Source: Dehalococcoidia bacterium (GTDB lineage: Bacteria > Chloroflexota > Dehalococcoidia > Bin125). From it: a DNA stretch of 64,000 nucleotides. Position numbers and translations under genes: made by a program. Numbering within the stretch: the stretch's first letter is position 1; every line of letters starts with the position of its first letter. Shown here one piece after another: positions 22,907-35,009 of this stretch. A model generated the notes under the pieces. The model was not told where the DNA came from. It saw only the letters and a program-made list of their open reading frames with translations, and did not search any database. The stretch lies in contig JAJEBU010000055.1 of NCBI GenBank assembly GCA_022822375.1, positions 1 through 64,000 on the forward strand, in the 5' to 3' direction.

Positions 22907-24925
22907 CTATTCGAGCGGGCTGGAGTTCTGGTTGCCGCCCCAGGCCAGACCTGGCTTGGGCGGCATCAGCGGCTCACGCTCGTCGGTCGGATCGTCGCCG
23001 CTGGCGCTGGGTGGTGGCGGGGTCGGATCCGGAGTGGGCGGCGGCGGGGTCGGCTCTGGCACCGCGTCGCCCGGCTGCCAGGCGAGGATCGCGCGGAGGT
23101 CGTCGCCTTCGAGCGTTTCGACCTCCATCAGCCGCGTCGCCAGCAGGTCGAGCTGTTCGCGGTTGCGACGCAGGATCGTGCGGGCGCGGTCGCGGGCGCG
23201 GTCGACGAACTCGCGCAGCTCCTCGTCGATCTGCTCGGCCACCATCTCCGAGTAGTCGCGCTGTTCAGAGATATCGCGGCCCAAGAAGACCATCGATTCC
23301 TTCTTGCCGAAGGTCCGCGCGCCCAACCGCTCGGACATGCCCCATTGGGTGATCATGGCGCGCGCAATCGAGGTGACCTTGCTCAGGTCGTCGTGGGCGC
23401 CGGTCGTCATCTCGCCAAAGACGATCTCCTCAGCCGCATGGCCGCCCAGCGCCGAGGCCATGAAGCCCTCGTAGTACGACTTGCCGGCCAGTCGATGCTC
23501 CGACTCGGGCAGGTAGCGGGTGTAGCCGCCGGCCATGCCGCGCGGGACGATGGTCACCTTGTGCACGGGATCGTGACCGGGAATGTGTGAGGCGACGAGC
23601 GCGTGGCCGGCCTCGTGGAACGCCACCACTTCCTTCTCGCGCCCGGCGAGCAGACGCGACTTGCGTTCGGGACCCGCCATGACGCGGTCGACCGCTTCCT
23701 CGACCTCCGCCTGAGTGATCTGTTTCTTCTGCCGGCGCGCAGCGAGGATCGCCGCCTCGTTGAGCAGGTTGGCCAGCTCCGCGCCTGAGAAGCCGGGCGT
23801 CTCCTTCGCAATCGTGTGCAGGTCGACCTCCTCCGCGAGCGGTTTACCGCGCACGTGGACATCGAGGATCGCCACTCGGCCCCTGACATCGGGCGCATCA
23901 AGCACCACGCGGCGGTCGAAGCGGCCGGGACGCAACAGCGCTGGATCGAGAATGTCTGGCCGGTTCGTCGCGGCGACCACGATCACATTCGTGTTTGTGT
24001 CGAAGCCGTCCATTTCGACAAGAATCTGGTTGAGCGTTTGCTCGCGCTCGTCGTGTGAACCGCCGACGCCGGCGCCGCGCTGGCGGCCGACGGCGTCAAT
24101 CTCATCGACGAACACGATGCACGGCGCGTTGCGCTTGGCCTGTTCAAAGAGATCGCGCACGCGGCTGGCCCCGACGCCGACGAACATCTCGACAAACTCG
24201 GAGCCTGAGATTGAGAAGAACGGCACGCCCGCTTCGCCAGCCACGGCGCGGGCGATCAGCGTCTTGCCTGTGCCGGGCGGGCCGACCAGCAGTACGCCGC
24301 GCGGAATGCGTGCGCCGAGCGACGCGAAGCGCTCGGGGAACTTGAGGAACTCGACGACTTCCTGCAGCTCTTCCTTGGCTTCGTCCGCGCCGGCCACGTC
24401 GTTGAAGGTGACCGAGGGACGATTGGCCGTCACCAGGCGCGCCTTGCTTTTGCCGAAGGACATCGCCTGCGACCCTTGGCCCTGCGCCTGGCGCAGGAAG
24501 AAGAAGATCAGGCCGATGATCAGCAGGAAGGGCAGCAGGTTGATGAACAACCCGGCGATGGTCGATCCGAAGCCGCCGCCGCTGCCGACCTCGACATCTG
24601 GGAAGCCTTGCGTGCCGACATCGATGCCCTCGCGGGCGAGGAAGTCGAAGAAGTCAAAACTGGTCTCCGGAATGTTGGCTTCGTACGACTCGCCAGAATC
24701 GCGGTAGTTGAGGGTGACCCGGTTGCTGGCGACGGCGATGGTTTCAATCGAGCCGCCGTCGGCCTCGATCCTGCCGAGCAGCGACTCGGTACCGCCGGCG
24801 ATCGGGATCGAATTGGATCCGCCTCCGCGCGGGAAGACCGAGAACACCACCACGATCAACACCACAAAGATCAGTAGGTAGATCAGGAAGCTGCGCCTGA
24901 ATCGTGAACCGCCCATCAACGCCAT
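22907..24925 (-). CDS. ftsH: ATP-dependent zinc metalloprotease FtsH
   Basis: FtsH is a membrane-anchored AAA+ protease that degrades unassembled membrane proteins and some regulators. One helix near the N-terminus ([18 protein letters not shown]) and a second near residue 130 flank a small extracytoplasmic domain. Walker A GPPGTGKT is near 220, the SRH follows, and the zinc site HEAGH is near 435. The C-terminal 40 residues are Pro-rich ([15 protein letters not shown]). Translation may start at M1 or M4. It diverges from rnhB. Confidence 0.96.
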   Translation of the reverse strand: MALMGGSRFRRSFLIYLLIFVVLIVVVFSVFPRGGGSNSIPIAGGTESLLGRIEADGGSIETIAVASNRVTLNYRDSGESYEANIPETSFDFFDFLAREGIDVGTQGFPDVEVGSGGGFGSTIAGLFINLLPFLLIIGLIFFFLRQAQGQGSQAMSFGKSKARLVTANRPSVTFNDVAGADEAKEELQEVVEFLKFPERFASLGARIPRGVLLVGPPGTGKTLIARAVAGEAGVPFFSISGSEFVEMFVGVGASRVRDLFEQAKRNAPCIVFVDEIDAVGRQRGAGVGGSHDEREQTLNQILVEMDGFDTNTNVIVVAATNRPDILDPALLRPGRFDRRVVLDAPDVRGRVAILDVHVRGKPLAEEVDLHTIAKETPGFSGAELANLLNEAAILAARRQKKQITQAEVEEAVDRVMAGPERKSRLLAGREKEVVAFHEAGHALVASHIPGHDPVHKVTIVPRGMAGGYTRYLPESEHRLAGKSYYEGFMASALGGHAAEEIVFGEMTTGAHDDLSKVTSIARAMITQWGMSERLGARTFGKKESMVFLGRDISEQRDYSEMVAEQIDEELREFVDRARDRARTILRRNREQLDLLATRLMEVETLEGDDLRAILAWQPGDAVPEPTPPPPTPDPTPPPPSASGDDPTDEREPLMPPKPGLAWGGNQNSSPLE

Positions 24926-25145
24926 CCCTCATAGCGGCGGCCGCTCCGCCCGAAGCCCCGCCTACAGTCAAGTCGGACAGCTTTGAGCATATCGCAACTG
25001 CTGATCAGCCGTGGTCCGGCCCGTGTCAAATCTGTGAACTCGCGTGGAGCATTCGACAGAACGCCGGCCAACCTCGCCCCGCTGGAGTCGGCGGCGCGGC
25101 AGAGCAGCGTGGGATGGATGTGTGGCATGCATGACGGGCGGGACG

Positions 25146-25151
25146 TACCCT
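25146..25151 (+). promoter_or_regulatory. -10 element for a probably leaderless rnhB mRNA
   Basis: TACCCT begins 12 bases before GTG 25158, placing transcription start on the start codon. No ribosome binding site precedes this GTG. Confidence 0.4.
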
Positions 25152-25157
25152 CGATGC

Positions 25158-25820
25158 GTGGCCAACCAACGTCCGACGCGTCGACGCGAGCTGCGCCTCA
25201 GTCGCGAAGGCGCGGCTGTCATCGCCGGCCTCGATGAGGTCGGGCGCGGTCCGCTCGCGGGCCCGTTGGTCAGCGCCGCTGTTGTGCTTCCCCTGGAGCG
25301 GCGGCCGAGCTGGCTGTCGGAGCTGCGGGACAGTAAACAACTCAGCGCCGCGCAGCGCAGCCGGTTGGCACCGCTGATCCAGCAAGACGCCGACGACTGG
25401 GCGCTCGGCTGGGTGCACGCGAGCGAGCTGGACGCCGCAGGGATGACGCGCGCCCTGCGGCTCGCCGCCGCGCGGGCGGTTGGCGGCTTGACCACTCCGC
25501 CTGACGCCGTCCTGGCTGACGGCCGCGACGACCTGCGGCTGGAACAACCGACGGAGATGATCATCAAGGGCGACGCGAGCGTCGCATCGATTGCGGCGGC
25601 CTCGATCGTCGCCAAGGCCGCGCGCGACCGTTGGATGGCCGCTCTCGACCTCCGCTGTCCTGGCTACGGGTTTGCACGTCATCAGGGCTACGCCTCGCCC
25701 GAACACCTGCGGGCGCTGCGGACGCTTGGGCCGTGTCCACAACATCGCCGTTCGTTCGCCCCCGTTCGCCATCAACTTGAGCGTCAGCTGGGCCTGGAGG
25801 GACTCGATGCCGCCGACTGA
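25158..25820 (+). CDS. rnhB: Ribonuclease HII
   Basis: RNase HII cuts RNA in RNA-DNA hybrids and removes single ribonucleotides from DNA. The catalytic block GLDEVGRGPLAGP begins near residue 22, with SKQLSA, and KGDASVASIAAASIVAK carries the later acidic residues. ADGRDDL appears in the middle. GTG 25158 gives a normal N-terminus and a 220-residue protein; ATG 25131 is an alternative adding nine residues. The stop overlaps yraN by 14 bases. A second enzyme, RNase HI, is encoded at 60.5 kb. Confidence 0.92.
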   Translation: MANQRPTRRRELRLSREGAAVIAGLDEVGRGPLAGPLVSAAVVLPLERRPSWLSELRDSKQLSAAQRSRLAPLIQQDADDWALGWVHASELDAAGMTRALRLAAARAVGGLTTPPDAVLADGRDDLRLEQPTEMIIKGDASVASIAAASIVAKAARDRWMAALDLRCPGYGFARHQGYASPEHLRALRTLGPCPQHRRSFAPVRHQLERQLGLEGLDAAD

Positions 25821-26220
25821 GCGGCCGGAGCCGTCCAAGCACCATCGCCAGCGGTTAGGTGCCGCCGGAGAAGACCTCGCAGCGGCCTACCTCGAGGCGC
25901 GCGGGTACACAATCGTCGAGCGCAACTATCGCCGGCGTTGGGGCGAGGCCGACATCGTGGCGTCGGCGCCGGACGGCACCTTCGTCATCGTTGAAGTGCG
26001 TTCCCGCAGCAACGCGCGCTACGCGGTCGAGGCTGCGCACTCGGTAGGACCGCGCAAGCAGACGCAGCTGCGGCGGCTGGCCCAGGGATTTCTCTCCGAG
26101 CTGGAAGCGGAGGTCGACATCCGCGTCGATGTGATGGTGGTCGCGCCTGATTCGCGCGGGCGTCTGGTTGTTGCCGCTCACATCGTGGATGCTGTCGAAG
26201 ACGCGCCGATCGACGACTAA
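25807..26220 (+). CDS. UPF0102 family protein, YraN-like
   Basis: The 137-residue protein has the Holliday-junction-resolvase-like nuclease fold of the YraN family: GAAGEDLAAAYLEARGY, NYRRRWGEADIVA and the FVIVEVRSR strand, with D and E-x-V spaced as in PD-(D/E)XK enzymes. Function is not established in the family. It follows rnhB with overlapping codons, an arrangement seen widely in bacteria. Confidence 0.9.
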   Translation: MPPTERPEPSKHHRQRLGAAGEDLAAAYLEARGYTIVERNYRRRWGEADIVASAPDGTFVIVEVRSRSNARYAVEAAHSVGPRKQTQLRRLAQGFLSELEAEVDIRVDVMVVAPDSRGRLVVAAHIVDAVEDAPIDD

Positions 26221-26257
26221 GCTGAAGGCGTCACGTCCAAGCGTCGGAACGCCGCGA

Positions 26258-26530
26258 ATGCCGATCTACGAGTACTTCTGTGCCGCCTGCGAGCGCACGG
26301 TCGAGGTCTTTCAGCGCCGTGTCCGTTCGGAGGGTGACGCGCCGCCGTCTTGTCCGGAGTGTCGAGGCCACGGCTTGCAGACTCGGTTCTCGCGGTTCCG
26401 CTCGCGCACGGAACTCTCGTTCCCCGGGTTCGACACGCTGGACGACGTCGATGCCGATGACCCAGAGTCAGTCGCGGCCTGGCGCGAGTCAGCAGGCGCC
26501 TCGCCGGAGCTGCCCGTCGACCTGGCCTGA
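26258..26530 (+). CDS. FmdB-type zinc ribbon protein (copy 1)
   Basis: The protein begins MPIYEYFCAACER, the hallmark of the FmdB/CxxC_CxxC_SSSS regulatory-protein family, and has a second CPEC pair near residue 37. Four cysteines should bind one zinc. It is 90 residues long with an acidic C-terminus. FmdB was named from a formamidase regulator, but most family members have no known role. ATG 26258 is chosen from the family N-terminus. Confidence 0.82.
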   Translation: MPIYEYFCAACERTVEVFQRRVRSEGDAPPSCPECRGHGLQTRFSRFRSRTELSFPGFDTLDDVDADDPESVAAWRESAGASPELPVDLA

Positions 26531-26552
26531 GATTGCTCCAAGGAGACCTGAC

Positions 26553-26897
26553 ATGCCGATCTACGAGTACCGCTGCCAGCAGTGCGGACACCAGCAGGAG
26601 CAGTTTCACCGTTCGTTGGACCGCGCCAAGATTCCCGACTGCGAGGCCTGCGAACCGGGAGACATGCAGCGCGTCATCTCCCGTTTCGCGACACCCAAAA
26701 CGGAGTCCCAGGTGCTCGACCAGTACGGATCGCCGGGGCCTGGCGCGGGGCCTGACGCTTATCGCGATCCACGCCAGATCGGCCGCTGGGCGGAAGAGCG
26801 CTTCGACCAGATGGGCGTCGAGATGCCCGCCGAGGCAAAGCAGATGATCGACGCCGCGCGCGACGGCGAGCTGCCCGCGCCGGTCAAGGACCTGTAA
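26553..26897 (+). CDS. FmdB-type zinc ribbon protein (copy 2)
   Basis: Also begins MPIYEYRCQQCGH, with a second pair CEAC near residue 33. ATG 26553 has AAGGAG seven bases upstream. At 114 residues it differs from copy 1 after the zinc ribbon, carrying a region with RQIGRWAEERFDQMG and a conserved-looking PAEAKQMIDAARDGE end. It is 22 bases downstream of copy 1. The pair appears to be an old duplication. Confidence 0.85.
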   Translation: MPIYEYRCQQCGHQQEQFHRSLDRAKIPDCEACEPGDMQRVISRFATPKTESQVLDQYGSPGPGAGPDAYRDPRQIGRWAEERFDQMGVEMPAEAKQMIDAARDGELPAPVKDL

Positions 26898-26995
26898 CGA
26901 GCCCTGTCACCTGCTCTGTCGCGCGCCGCACCGGTCTCCCAGCCACTCCCAGGGCAACGTTGGCGATGCGGATGCGCGGCCCGAGTGTGTCGGGT

Positions 26996-27013
26996 GGAAT
27001 TGCCGCCAATTCC
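26996..27013 (+). terminator. Possible hairpin upstream of hppA
   Basis: GGAATTG and CAATTCC form a perfect 7-bp stem with a four-base loop about 100 bases after the second FmdB gene. It lacks a T tract. The rest of the 213-base gap shows no gene. Confidence 0.3.
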
Positions 27014-27110
27014 CGCGAGCGGTAGTCTGCCTGCTGGTGGGTCTGCATCGCTTGTTCGCGTGCCAGAATCGCCACTGCCGGAGTTCTGACTTGTTCATGA
27101 GGAGATCTGC

Positions 27111-29207
<2,097 letters not shown>

Positions 29208-29282
29208 GGGTCGCCCGCGGGCGGGCGCCCTCGCTCCGGCTCGAGTCCTTGCGGCTTGGGCCGGCACGAGGATCTCGTCCGT

Positions 29283-29438
29283 TCACTCAGCGAGGGAATC
29301 GTCCTCCGCTTCACGCGATGCATCACGCATCTGCTCTTGGACTTGGGCTCGAAGCGCTTGGCCCGCGTTGCCCGTTGCCAGGATCATCAGCACCGCGCCA
29401 ATCGTCGCGCCCAACACCAGACCGATCAGAAATCGCAT
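29283..29438 (-). CDS. Small single-span membrane protein, YtxH-like
   Basis: The 51-residue product has one N-terminal hydrophobic helix (FLIGLVLGATIGAVLMILA) followed by a charged amphipathic tail (QVQEQMRDASREAED), resembling YtxH-like proteins. ATG 29438 is preceded by GAGGAGAGG on the minus strand, a strong ribosome binding site, which supports it as a real gene despite its size. Function unknown. It is divergent from the Uma2-like gene. Confidence 0.65.
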   Translation of the reverse strand: MRFLIGLVLGATIGAVLMILATGNAGQALRAQVQEQMRDASREAEDDSLAE

Positions 29439-29506
29439 CGACGCCTCTCCTCGCTCCGCTCGCGTCCAGCGTAGACGGTAAGATGCGCCTAAAGGCTGGC
29501 AGAACA

Positions 29507-30070
29507 ATGACCACGCTCGCTCAACGACTGCTCACCGCCGATGACCTGTTGCAACTCGACAGCGAAGGCTTCCACGGCGAACTCATCAGAGGGGTGCTGC
29601 ACAAAACCATGCCACCAGGAGATCGACACGGCGTCATCATGGCCGAGCTCACTATTCACCTAGGGCTGTTTGTGCAACAGCACTCGCTCGGACGATTGAC
29701 CACCGGCGACGCTGGCGTCTGGATTGAGCGTGACCCTGACACGGTGCGCGCACCCGATATCGCGTTCTTCTCAGCAGAACGTACAGCTGGAAGACCGCCG
29801 CTCCCCGGTTACTCGATTGCCATTCCCAACCTCGTCGTGGAAATCGTCTCGCCCAACGACAAGACCCATGAGGTCTACGACAAGGCTCGCATGTGGCTGA
29901 GCCATGGCGTACAACTCGTCTGGGTCGTCAACCCGCAGACCCGCACGGTCGACGTCCATTGCTCCCAACAGCCGGTCGCCGTGATCGATGAGTCCGCCGC
30001 GCTCGACGGCGCCGACGTGCTGCCCGGCTTCAGCTGCCCGCTCAGCAGCATCTTTCCACCAGCCGAGTAA
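29507..30070 (+). CDS. Uma2 family (DUF820) putative restriction-endonuclease-fold protein
   Basis: The 187-residue protein fits the Uma2 fold: ADDLLQLDSEGFHGELIRGVL at the start, then RAPDIAFFSAER with the catalytic Asp, LVVEIVSPND with the Glu, and a following lysine in YDKARMWLSHGV. WVVNPQTRTVDVH is typical. The fold is PD-(D/E)XK nuclease-like, but the cellular role of this widespread family is unknown. ATG 29483 is an alternative start. Such genes are abundant and mobile in Chloroflexota and Cyanobacteria. Confidence 0.85.
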   Translation: MTTLAQRLLTADDLLQLDSEGFHGELIRGVLHKTMPPGDRHGVIMAELTIHLGLFVQQHSLGRLTTGDAGVWIERDPDTVRAPDIAFFSAERTAGRPPLPGYSIAIPNLVVEIVSPNDKTHEVYDKARMWLSHGVQLVWVVNPQTRTVDVHCSQQPVAVIDESAALDGADVLPGFSCPLSSIFPPAE

Positions 30071-30195
30071 CCCACGCCCGCGCACGTCCCTGTCGCACTG
30101 ACGCTTCCTACGCTGAACCAGCGTCGCCGTGCGCGTACGCTCAAGACACCTCCAATAGCCAGCAATCTGCCGAAACCCCCTCCAGAAAGGCCCTC

Positions 30196-31506
30196 ATGTC
30201 TGACGTTTCCCTCGACACCCTCGTATCACTCTGCAAGCAGCGCGGGTTCGTCTTTCCCGCATCCGAGATCTACGGCGGATTCGGCTCGACCTACGACTAC
30301 GGCCCGCTCGGCGTCGAGCTCAAGCGGAACGTGAAGGATCTCTGGTGGCGTTCAGTGGTCCGCGAGCGATCGGATGTGGTCGGCCTGGACTCAGCGATCA
30401 TCCAGTCGCCCAACGTCTGGGAAGCATCCGGCCACGTGCAGAACTTCCACGATCCGATGGTTGACTGTCTGGAGTGCAAGGGTCGCTTCCGTGCAGACCA
30501 CCTGGAAGGGCCGACGTGCCCGACCTGCGGCGTGGCGGGCCGATTTACTGAGGCGCGCGAGTTCAACCTGATGTTCCGCACCCAGGTTGGACCGGTTGCG
30601 GAGGCCGGTTCAGAGGCCTACCTGCGGCCAGAGACGGCGCAGGGCATCTTCATCAATTTTGATCATGTGCTCACCTCTACGCGGCGACGCCTGCCCTTCG
30701 GCATCGCCCAGCAGGGTAAGTCCTTCCGCAACGAGATCACGCTGGGCAACTTCATCTTCCGCACGCGCGAGTTCGAGCAGATGGAGATGGAGTTCTTCTG
30801 CGCGCCCGCCGAGTCGGACGAGTGGTACCAACGCTGGATCGATCTGCGCGAGCAGTGGTACGTCGATCTCGGCATCGATCCCGACAATCTGCGCCGCGAC
30901 GTGCATCCGTCCGAGAAGCTCTCGCACTACTCAGCAGGCACCACTGACCTGCAATACCGCTATCCGTGGGGCTGGGACGAGCTGGAAGGCATCGCCAATC
31001 GCACCGACTTCGATCTGACCCAGCATGCTGCGGCGTCGGGCAAGCGGCTGGATTACTTCGATCAGGAAGCCAACGAGCATTTCGTGCCGCACGTGATCGA
31101 GCCGGCGGCCGGCGTTGACCGGATCATGCTGGCGCTGCTCTGCGACGCCTACACCGTGCTGCAGGACGAGAAGGGCAACGACCGTACGGTGTTGGCCTTC
31201 AGCCCGCGCGTCGCGCCGGTCACCGTCGCCGTGCTGCCCATCTCACGCAAGGAACCGGTCGCCGAGCTCTCACGCAAGGTCTGGGCGGGGATTCGACCCC
31301 ACTGGGCGACGCAGTACGACGACACGCAGTCAATCGGTCGTCGCTACCGCCGACAGGATGAGATCGGCACGCCGCTCTGCGTGACGGTCGATTTCGACTC
31401 ACTGGAGGACCAGGCGGTCACGATTCGCGATCGCGACACGCAGGAGCAGGTTCGCGTGCCAATCGCGAATCTTGAGGGGGCGCTGCGCGATCGCTTGGGC
31501 TTCTAG
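30196..31506 (+). CDS. glyS: Glycyl-tRNA synthetase, homodimeric class II type
   Basis: The enzyme charges tRNA-Gly. It is the single-chain dimeric form found in archaea, eukaryotes, Gram-positives and Chloroflexota, not the alpha2-beta2 GlyQ/GlyS form. Motifs: FPASEIYGGFGSTYDYGPLG at the start, a Cys4 insertion (CLECKG...CPTCG), class II motif 2 (SFRNEITLGNFIFRTREFEQ) and the C-terminal anticodon domain (VTVAVLPI). At 436 residues it is slightly compact. AAAGG lies ahead of ATG 30196. Confidence 0.96.
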   Translation: MSDVSLDTLVSLCKQRGFVFPASEIYGGFGSTYDYGPLGVELKRNVKDLWWRSVVRERSDVVGLDSAIIQSPNVWEASGHVQNFHDPMVDCLECKGRFRADHLEGPTCPTCGVAGRFTEAREFNLMFRTQVGPVAEAGSEAYLRPETAQGIFINFDHVLTSTRRRLPFGIAQQGKSFRNEITLGNFIFRTREFEQMEMEFFCAPAESDEWYQRWIDLREQWYVDLGIDPDNLRRDVHPSEKLSHYSAGTTDLQYRYPWGWDELEGIANRTDFDLTQHAAASGKRLDYFDQEANEHFVPHVIEPAAGVDRIMLALLCDAYTVLQDEKGNDRTVLAFSPRVAPVTVAVLPISRKEPVAELSRKVWAGIRPHWATQYDDTQSIGRRYRRQDEIGTPLCVTVDFDSLEDQAVTIRDRDTQEQVRVPIANLEGALRDRLGF

Positions 31507-31517
31507 CCGTCGACCGC

Positions 31518-31547
31518 GCGCAATCGCGAGATCGCGCGCGATTGCGC
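31518..31547. terminator. Bidirectional hairpin between glyS and ferredoxin genes
   Basis: GCGCAATCGCG pairs perfectly with CGCGATTGCGC over 11 bp with an eight-base loop. It lies in the 66-base gap between two convergent genes, where a shared terminator is expected. T tracts are short on both sides. Confidence 0.6.
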
Positions 31548-31572
31548 AGGACTTGAGTCCAGCGGTCGGTAT

Positions 31573-31854
31573 CTATGGGGCGAGTTCGGTCACCTTGGCG
31601 CGGGCCGAGTCCTTGTCATCGAACCACTCAGCGTTGATCTCGGTGAAGTCCTGCCACTCGTCGGGCACGTCGTCCTCCGAGAAGATGGCCGTCACCGGAC
31701 AGGCCGGCTCACAGGCGCCACAGTCGATGCACTCATCTGGCGAGATATAGAGCATGCGGTCGTCGTCGTCCGCGTGGATGCAGTCCACCGGGCACACCTC
31801 GACGCAAGACTGGTCCTTGACGTCGATACACGGTTCCGCGATTACATAGGTCAT
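31573..31854 (-). CDS. fdxA: Ferredoxin, 7Fe ([3Fe-4S][4Fe-4S]) type
   Basis: The N-terminal half carries the two cluster motifs of bacterial seven-iron ferredoxins: CIDVKDQSCVEVCPVDCI and CIDCGACEPACP. The first has CxxxxxxC spacing, which marks the [3Fe-4S] site. After residue 60 a helical acidic tail (EWQDFTEINAEWF) is typical of the actinobacterial/Chloroflexota FdxA form. The protein is 93 residues. GAGAGG precedes the ATG. Confidence 0.92.
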   Translation of the reverse strand: MTYVIAEPCIDVKDQSCVEVCPVDCIHADDDDRMLYISPDECIDCGACEPACPVTAIFSEDDVPDEWQDFTEINAEWFDDKDSARAKVTELAP

Positions 31855-31996
31855 CGTGTCAGCCTCTCATCCGCTCTTCAGGCCGCTGCGCTTCTGCGTC
31901 GACTCGACGCAATCACGGCTACCTCACTTATAGGACGGAGTGCCGCTCTTCGCAACAGTGATCCGAGTTAGTTGCACAGACTGACTGATACCCCCA

Positions 31997-34918
31997 TCAG
32001 GACGCCGCGGCCGACTCCGCCAATTCGCGGAAGCCATGCTGGGCCAGCACGTCGCGCAGGAAGCGTCCGGTGTGCGATTCTGGGCACTCGGCGATCTGTT
32101 CTGGCGTGCCCTCGGCGATCAGCTGACCGCCTCGATCCCCGCCCAGTGGACCGAGGTCCAGAATCCAGTCCGCGTTCTTGATCACATCCAGGTGATGCTC
32201 GATCACGATCACCGTGTTGCCGCCGTCAACGAGCTGCTGGAGCACCCGCAGCAGCGCCTCAACGTCTGCGAAGGAGAGCCCGGTTGTCGGTTCATCCAGC
32301 AGATACAGCGTGCGGCCGGTCGAGCGTTTGGACAGCTCGGTAGACAGCTTGATCCGCTGCGCCTCCCCGCCCGAGAGTGTCGTGGCGGGCTGGCCAAGTC
32401 GGATGTAGCCGAGCCCCACCGCCTGCAGCGTGCGCAGTTTGCGGCTGACCGTTGGGTTTGCCTCGAACAGCTCGGCCGCCTCGTCGACGGTGAGGCTGAG
32501 CACGTCCGCGATGCTGCGTTCCTTGTAGCGAATCTCCAGCGCCTCGCGGTTGTAGCGCGCGCCCTGGCAGACCTCGCAGGGCACCGTCACGTCAGGCAGG
32601 AACTGCATCTCAATCGTGTTGTACCCGTCGCCCTTGCAGGCCTCGCAGCGTCCGCCCTTGACGTTGAACGAGAACCGGCCCGGCTTGTAGCCGCGCATGC
32701 GCGACTCAGGCACCGACGCAAACAGCTCGCGGACGGGCGTGAACAGGCCCGTGTACGTCGCTGGATTCGAGCGCGGCGTGCGGCCAATCGGCGATTGGTC
32801 GATGTCGATGACCTTGTCGATCGCGTCGAGTCCCTCGATCCGCTGCATCGCGCCGGGACGACGTCGGGCGCCGTGCAGCTGCTGGGCGGCGGCGGCGTGC
32901 AGTAGGTCGTTCACCAAGGTGCTCTTGCCGGAGCCGGAGACGCCCGTCACACAGATCAACGTGCCCAACGGAAAGGCGGCGTCCACGTTCTGCAAATTGT
33001 GTTCGGCCGCGCCGACCACCTTCAGGATCTCGCCGTTGCCGCCGCGGCGCTCGGATGGCAGCGGAATCTCGCGGCGTCCACTGAGATAAGCACCCGTCAT
33101 CGAGTCAGCGTGCTCCATGATCGCGGACGGCGGCCCCGCCGCGACGACCTTGCCGCCGTCCTCGCCCGCGCCCGGCCCCATATCGACGATGTAATCCGCC
33201 GCCCGCATGGTCGCCTCGTCGTGCTCGACGATCAGGACCGTGTTGCCCAGGTCGCGTAGACGCTTCAGCGTCCGGATCAGGCGCTCGTCGTCCAACGGAT
33301 GCAGACCAATCGACGGCTCGTCGCAGACGTACAGCACACCCATCAGCGACGATCCGATCTGCGTCGCCAGGCGAATCCGTTGCGCTTCGCCGCCCGACAG
33401 GGTGGACGCGCCCCGATCCAGCGTGAGGTAATCCAGCCCGACATCGACGAGGAAGGTGAGCCGTTCGCGAATCTCCTTGAGGATCTGTCCTGCGATCGCC
33501 ATCTCGCGGCCGCTCAAGGGCGTGTCGGCCTCGCTGAGCCGGTTGGCCCAGTGCGATGCGGCGGCTACCGACATGCTCGTCACGTCGACGATGGACAGAT
33601 CATCCACCGTGATTGCCAGCACCTCCGGCTTCAGGCGGGCGCCTCCGCAGGATCCACATGGGACCGCCGTCATGTAGCGCTCGATCTCCGTCCGCGACCA
33701 ATCGGAATCAGTCTCGCGATGACGGCGGTCGAGGTTGTTGACCACGCCCTCGAACGTGGTCTCATAGCGTCGATGGCGGCCGCGATGGTTCACGAAATCG
33801 ACCACGATCGGCTCCGGCAAGCCGTACAGCACGGCATCCACGAGATCGGCCGGCAACTCGTCGAACGGCGTCTCCACGTCGGCCTCAAACTCTGCAAAGA
33901 CCGCTTCGACCATGCGTCGGTGCCAACCCGTCGATGCTGACGCGCCTTTCCAAGGCGCGATCGCGCCCTGATCGAGCGACTTGGAGCGGTCGGGGATGAC
34001 GAGCATCGGGTCGACCTGCATGGTGTTGCCCAGACCCGTGCAATCGGGGCACGCGCCGTGCGGCGAGTTGAACGAGAACGACCGCGGCTCGATCTCGCCC
34101 AGCGCAAACATGTCGCGCGGACAGGCCAACTGCTCAGAGAAGATCAGGTCATGATCGGCGTCCAGCGGACGGACCCGCACGATGCCGTCGCCCAATCCCA
34201 GCGCCTGCTCCATCGAATCGGTCAGACGCCCGGTCAGCGCGCGATGCGCCTCGGCATCCAACTCATCGGACTGCAGCGTGACGCGGTCGATCACGACATC
34301 AATGCTGTGGTTCTTGTTCTTTTCCAGCTCGATCTCGTCGTCGAGCGAACGCACCTCGCCGTCGACTCGAACGCGCACGAAGCCGCGGCTACGGGCGTCC
34401 TCGAAGACTGCCTTGTGCTCGCCCTTGCGATCGCGGACCACGGGCGCCATGATCATCAGGCGCTGGCGCTGCTCGGTTTCCGTGCCGAGCGAGATGACCG
34501 AGTCGACCATCTGCTGGACGGTCTGTCGGGCAATCGGGTCTCCGCAGATCGGGCAGTGCGGGCGTCCCGCCCTGGCAAAGAGCAGGCGCAGATAGTCGTA
34601 GATCTCTGTGACCGTGCCGACGGTCGAACGCGGATTGCGCGAGCCAGTTTTCTGGTCAATCGAGATCGCCGGCGAGAGTCCTTCGATGTAGTCGACGTCG
34701 GGCTTCTCCATCCGTCCCAGAAACTGCCGTGCGTAGGCAGAGAGCGACTCGACATAGCGCCGCTGACCCTCGGCGTAGATGGTGTCGAACGCGAGCGATG
34801 ACTTGCCCGATCCTGACAGACCCGTGATCACCACCAGCCGATCGCGCGGCAGCTCGACATCAATGTCTTTGAGGTTGTGCTCGCGTGCGCCCCGCACCAG
34901 GATTCGGTCTGCCGGCAC
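31997..34918 (-). CDS. uvrA: Excinuclease ABC subunit A
   Basis: UvrA finds bulky DNA lesions and loads UvrB in nucleotide-excision repair. Two ABC modules are present, with Walker [10 protein letters not shown] near residue 31 and GVSGSGKST near 640, and two LSGGEAQRI signatures. Zinc modules include [18 protein letters not shown] and the C-terminal CEACKGDG...[12 protein letters not shown] 34918 has GGAG six bases upstream and gives the usual [16 protein letters not shown] start, 36 codons inside the track ORF. At 973 residues it is normal. uvrB is 11 kb away, and polA is divergent. Confidence 0.96.
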   Translation of the reverse strand: MPADRILVRGAREHNLKDIDVELPRDRLVVITGLSGSGKSSLAFDTIYAEGQRRYVESLSAYARQFLGRMEKPDVDYIEGLSPAISIDQKTGSRNPRSTVGTVTEIYDYLRLLFARAGRPHCPICGDPIARQTVQQMVDSVISLGTETEQRQRLMIMAPVVRDRKGEHKAVFEDARSRGFVRVRVDGEVRSLDDEIELEKNKNHSIDVVIDRVTLQSDELDAEAHRALTGRLTDSMEQALGLGDGIVRVRPLDADHDLIFSEQLACPRDMFALGEIEPRSFSFNSPHGACPDCTGLGNTMQVDPMLVIPDRSKSLDQGAIAPWKGASASTGWHRRMVEAVFAEFEADVETPFDELPADLVDAVLYGLPEPIVVDFVNHRGRHRRYETTFEGVVNNLDRRHRETDSDWSRTEIERYMTAVPCGSCGGARLKPEVLAITVDDLSIVDVTSMSVAAASHWANRLSEADTPLSGREMAIAGQILKEIRERLTFLVDVGLDYLTLDRGASTLSGGEAQRIRLATQIGSSLMGVLYVCDEPSIGLHPLDDERLIRTLKRLRDLGNTVLIVEHDEATMRAADYIVDMGPGAGEDGGKVVAAGPPSAIMEHADSMTGAYLSGRREIPLPSERRGGNGEILKVVGAAEHNLQNVDAAFPLGTLICVTGVSGSGKSTLVNDLLHAAAAQQLHGARRRPGAMQRIEGLDAIDKVIDIDQSPIGRTPRSNPATYTGLFTPVRELFASVPESRMRGYKPGRFSFNVKGGRCEACKGDGYNTIEMQFLPDVTVPCEVCQGARYNREALEIRYKERSIADVLSLTVDEAAELFEANPTVSRKLRTLQAVGLGYIRLGQPATTLSGGEAQRIKLSTELSKRSTGRTLYLLDEPTTGLSFADVEALLRVLQQLVDGGNTVIVIEHHLDVIKNADWILDLGPLGGDRGGQLIAEGTPEQIAECPESHTGRFLRDVLAQHGFRELAESAAAS

Positions 34919-34961
34919 GTGCCTCTCCACTCGCTGCGGCGCGCCGCTGCGACGCGACACC

Positions 34962-34970
34962 AGATTATCA
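34962..34970 (-). promoter_or_regulatory. Extended -10 promoter of uvrA
   Basis: On the minus strand TGATAATCT is an extended -10 about 45 bases before the GTG start. It is followed by a short leader with the GGAG site. Beyond it lies a GTTC-AGAT-GTTC direct repeat. Confidence 0.5.
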
Positions 34971-34997
34971 GAACATCTGAACCTGTCCGCGCATCCG

Positions 34998-35003
34998 TAT
35001 ACT
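34998..35003 (+). promoter_or_regulatory. -10 element for a probably leaderless polA mRNA
   Basis: TATACT starts 12 bases before ATG 35010, so the first transcribed base would be the A of the start codon. There is no ribosome binding site. A clear -35 is not seen. Confidence 0.5.
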
Positions 35004-35009
35004 CGATTC

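Noticed and set aside
26884-27075. 63-aa minus-strand ORF in the FmdB-hppA gap
   Set aside because: It has no ribosome binding site, no domain, and overlaps the end of the FmdB gene; treated as non-coding.
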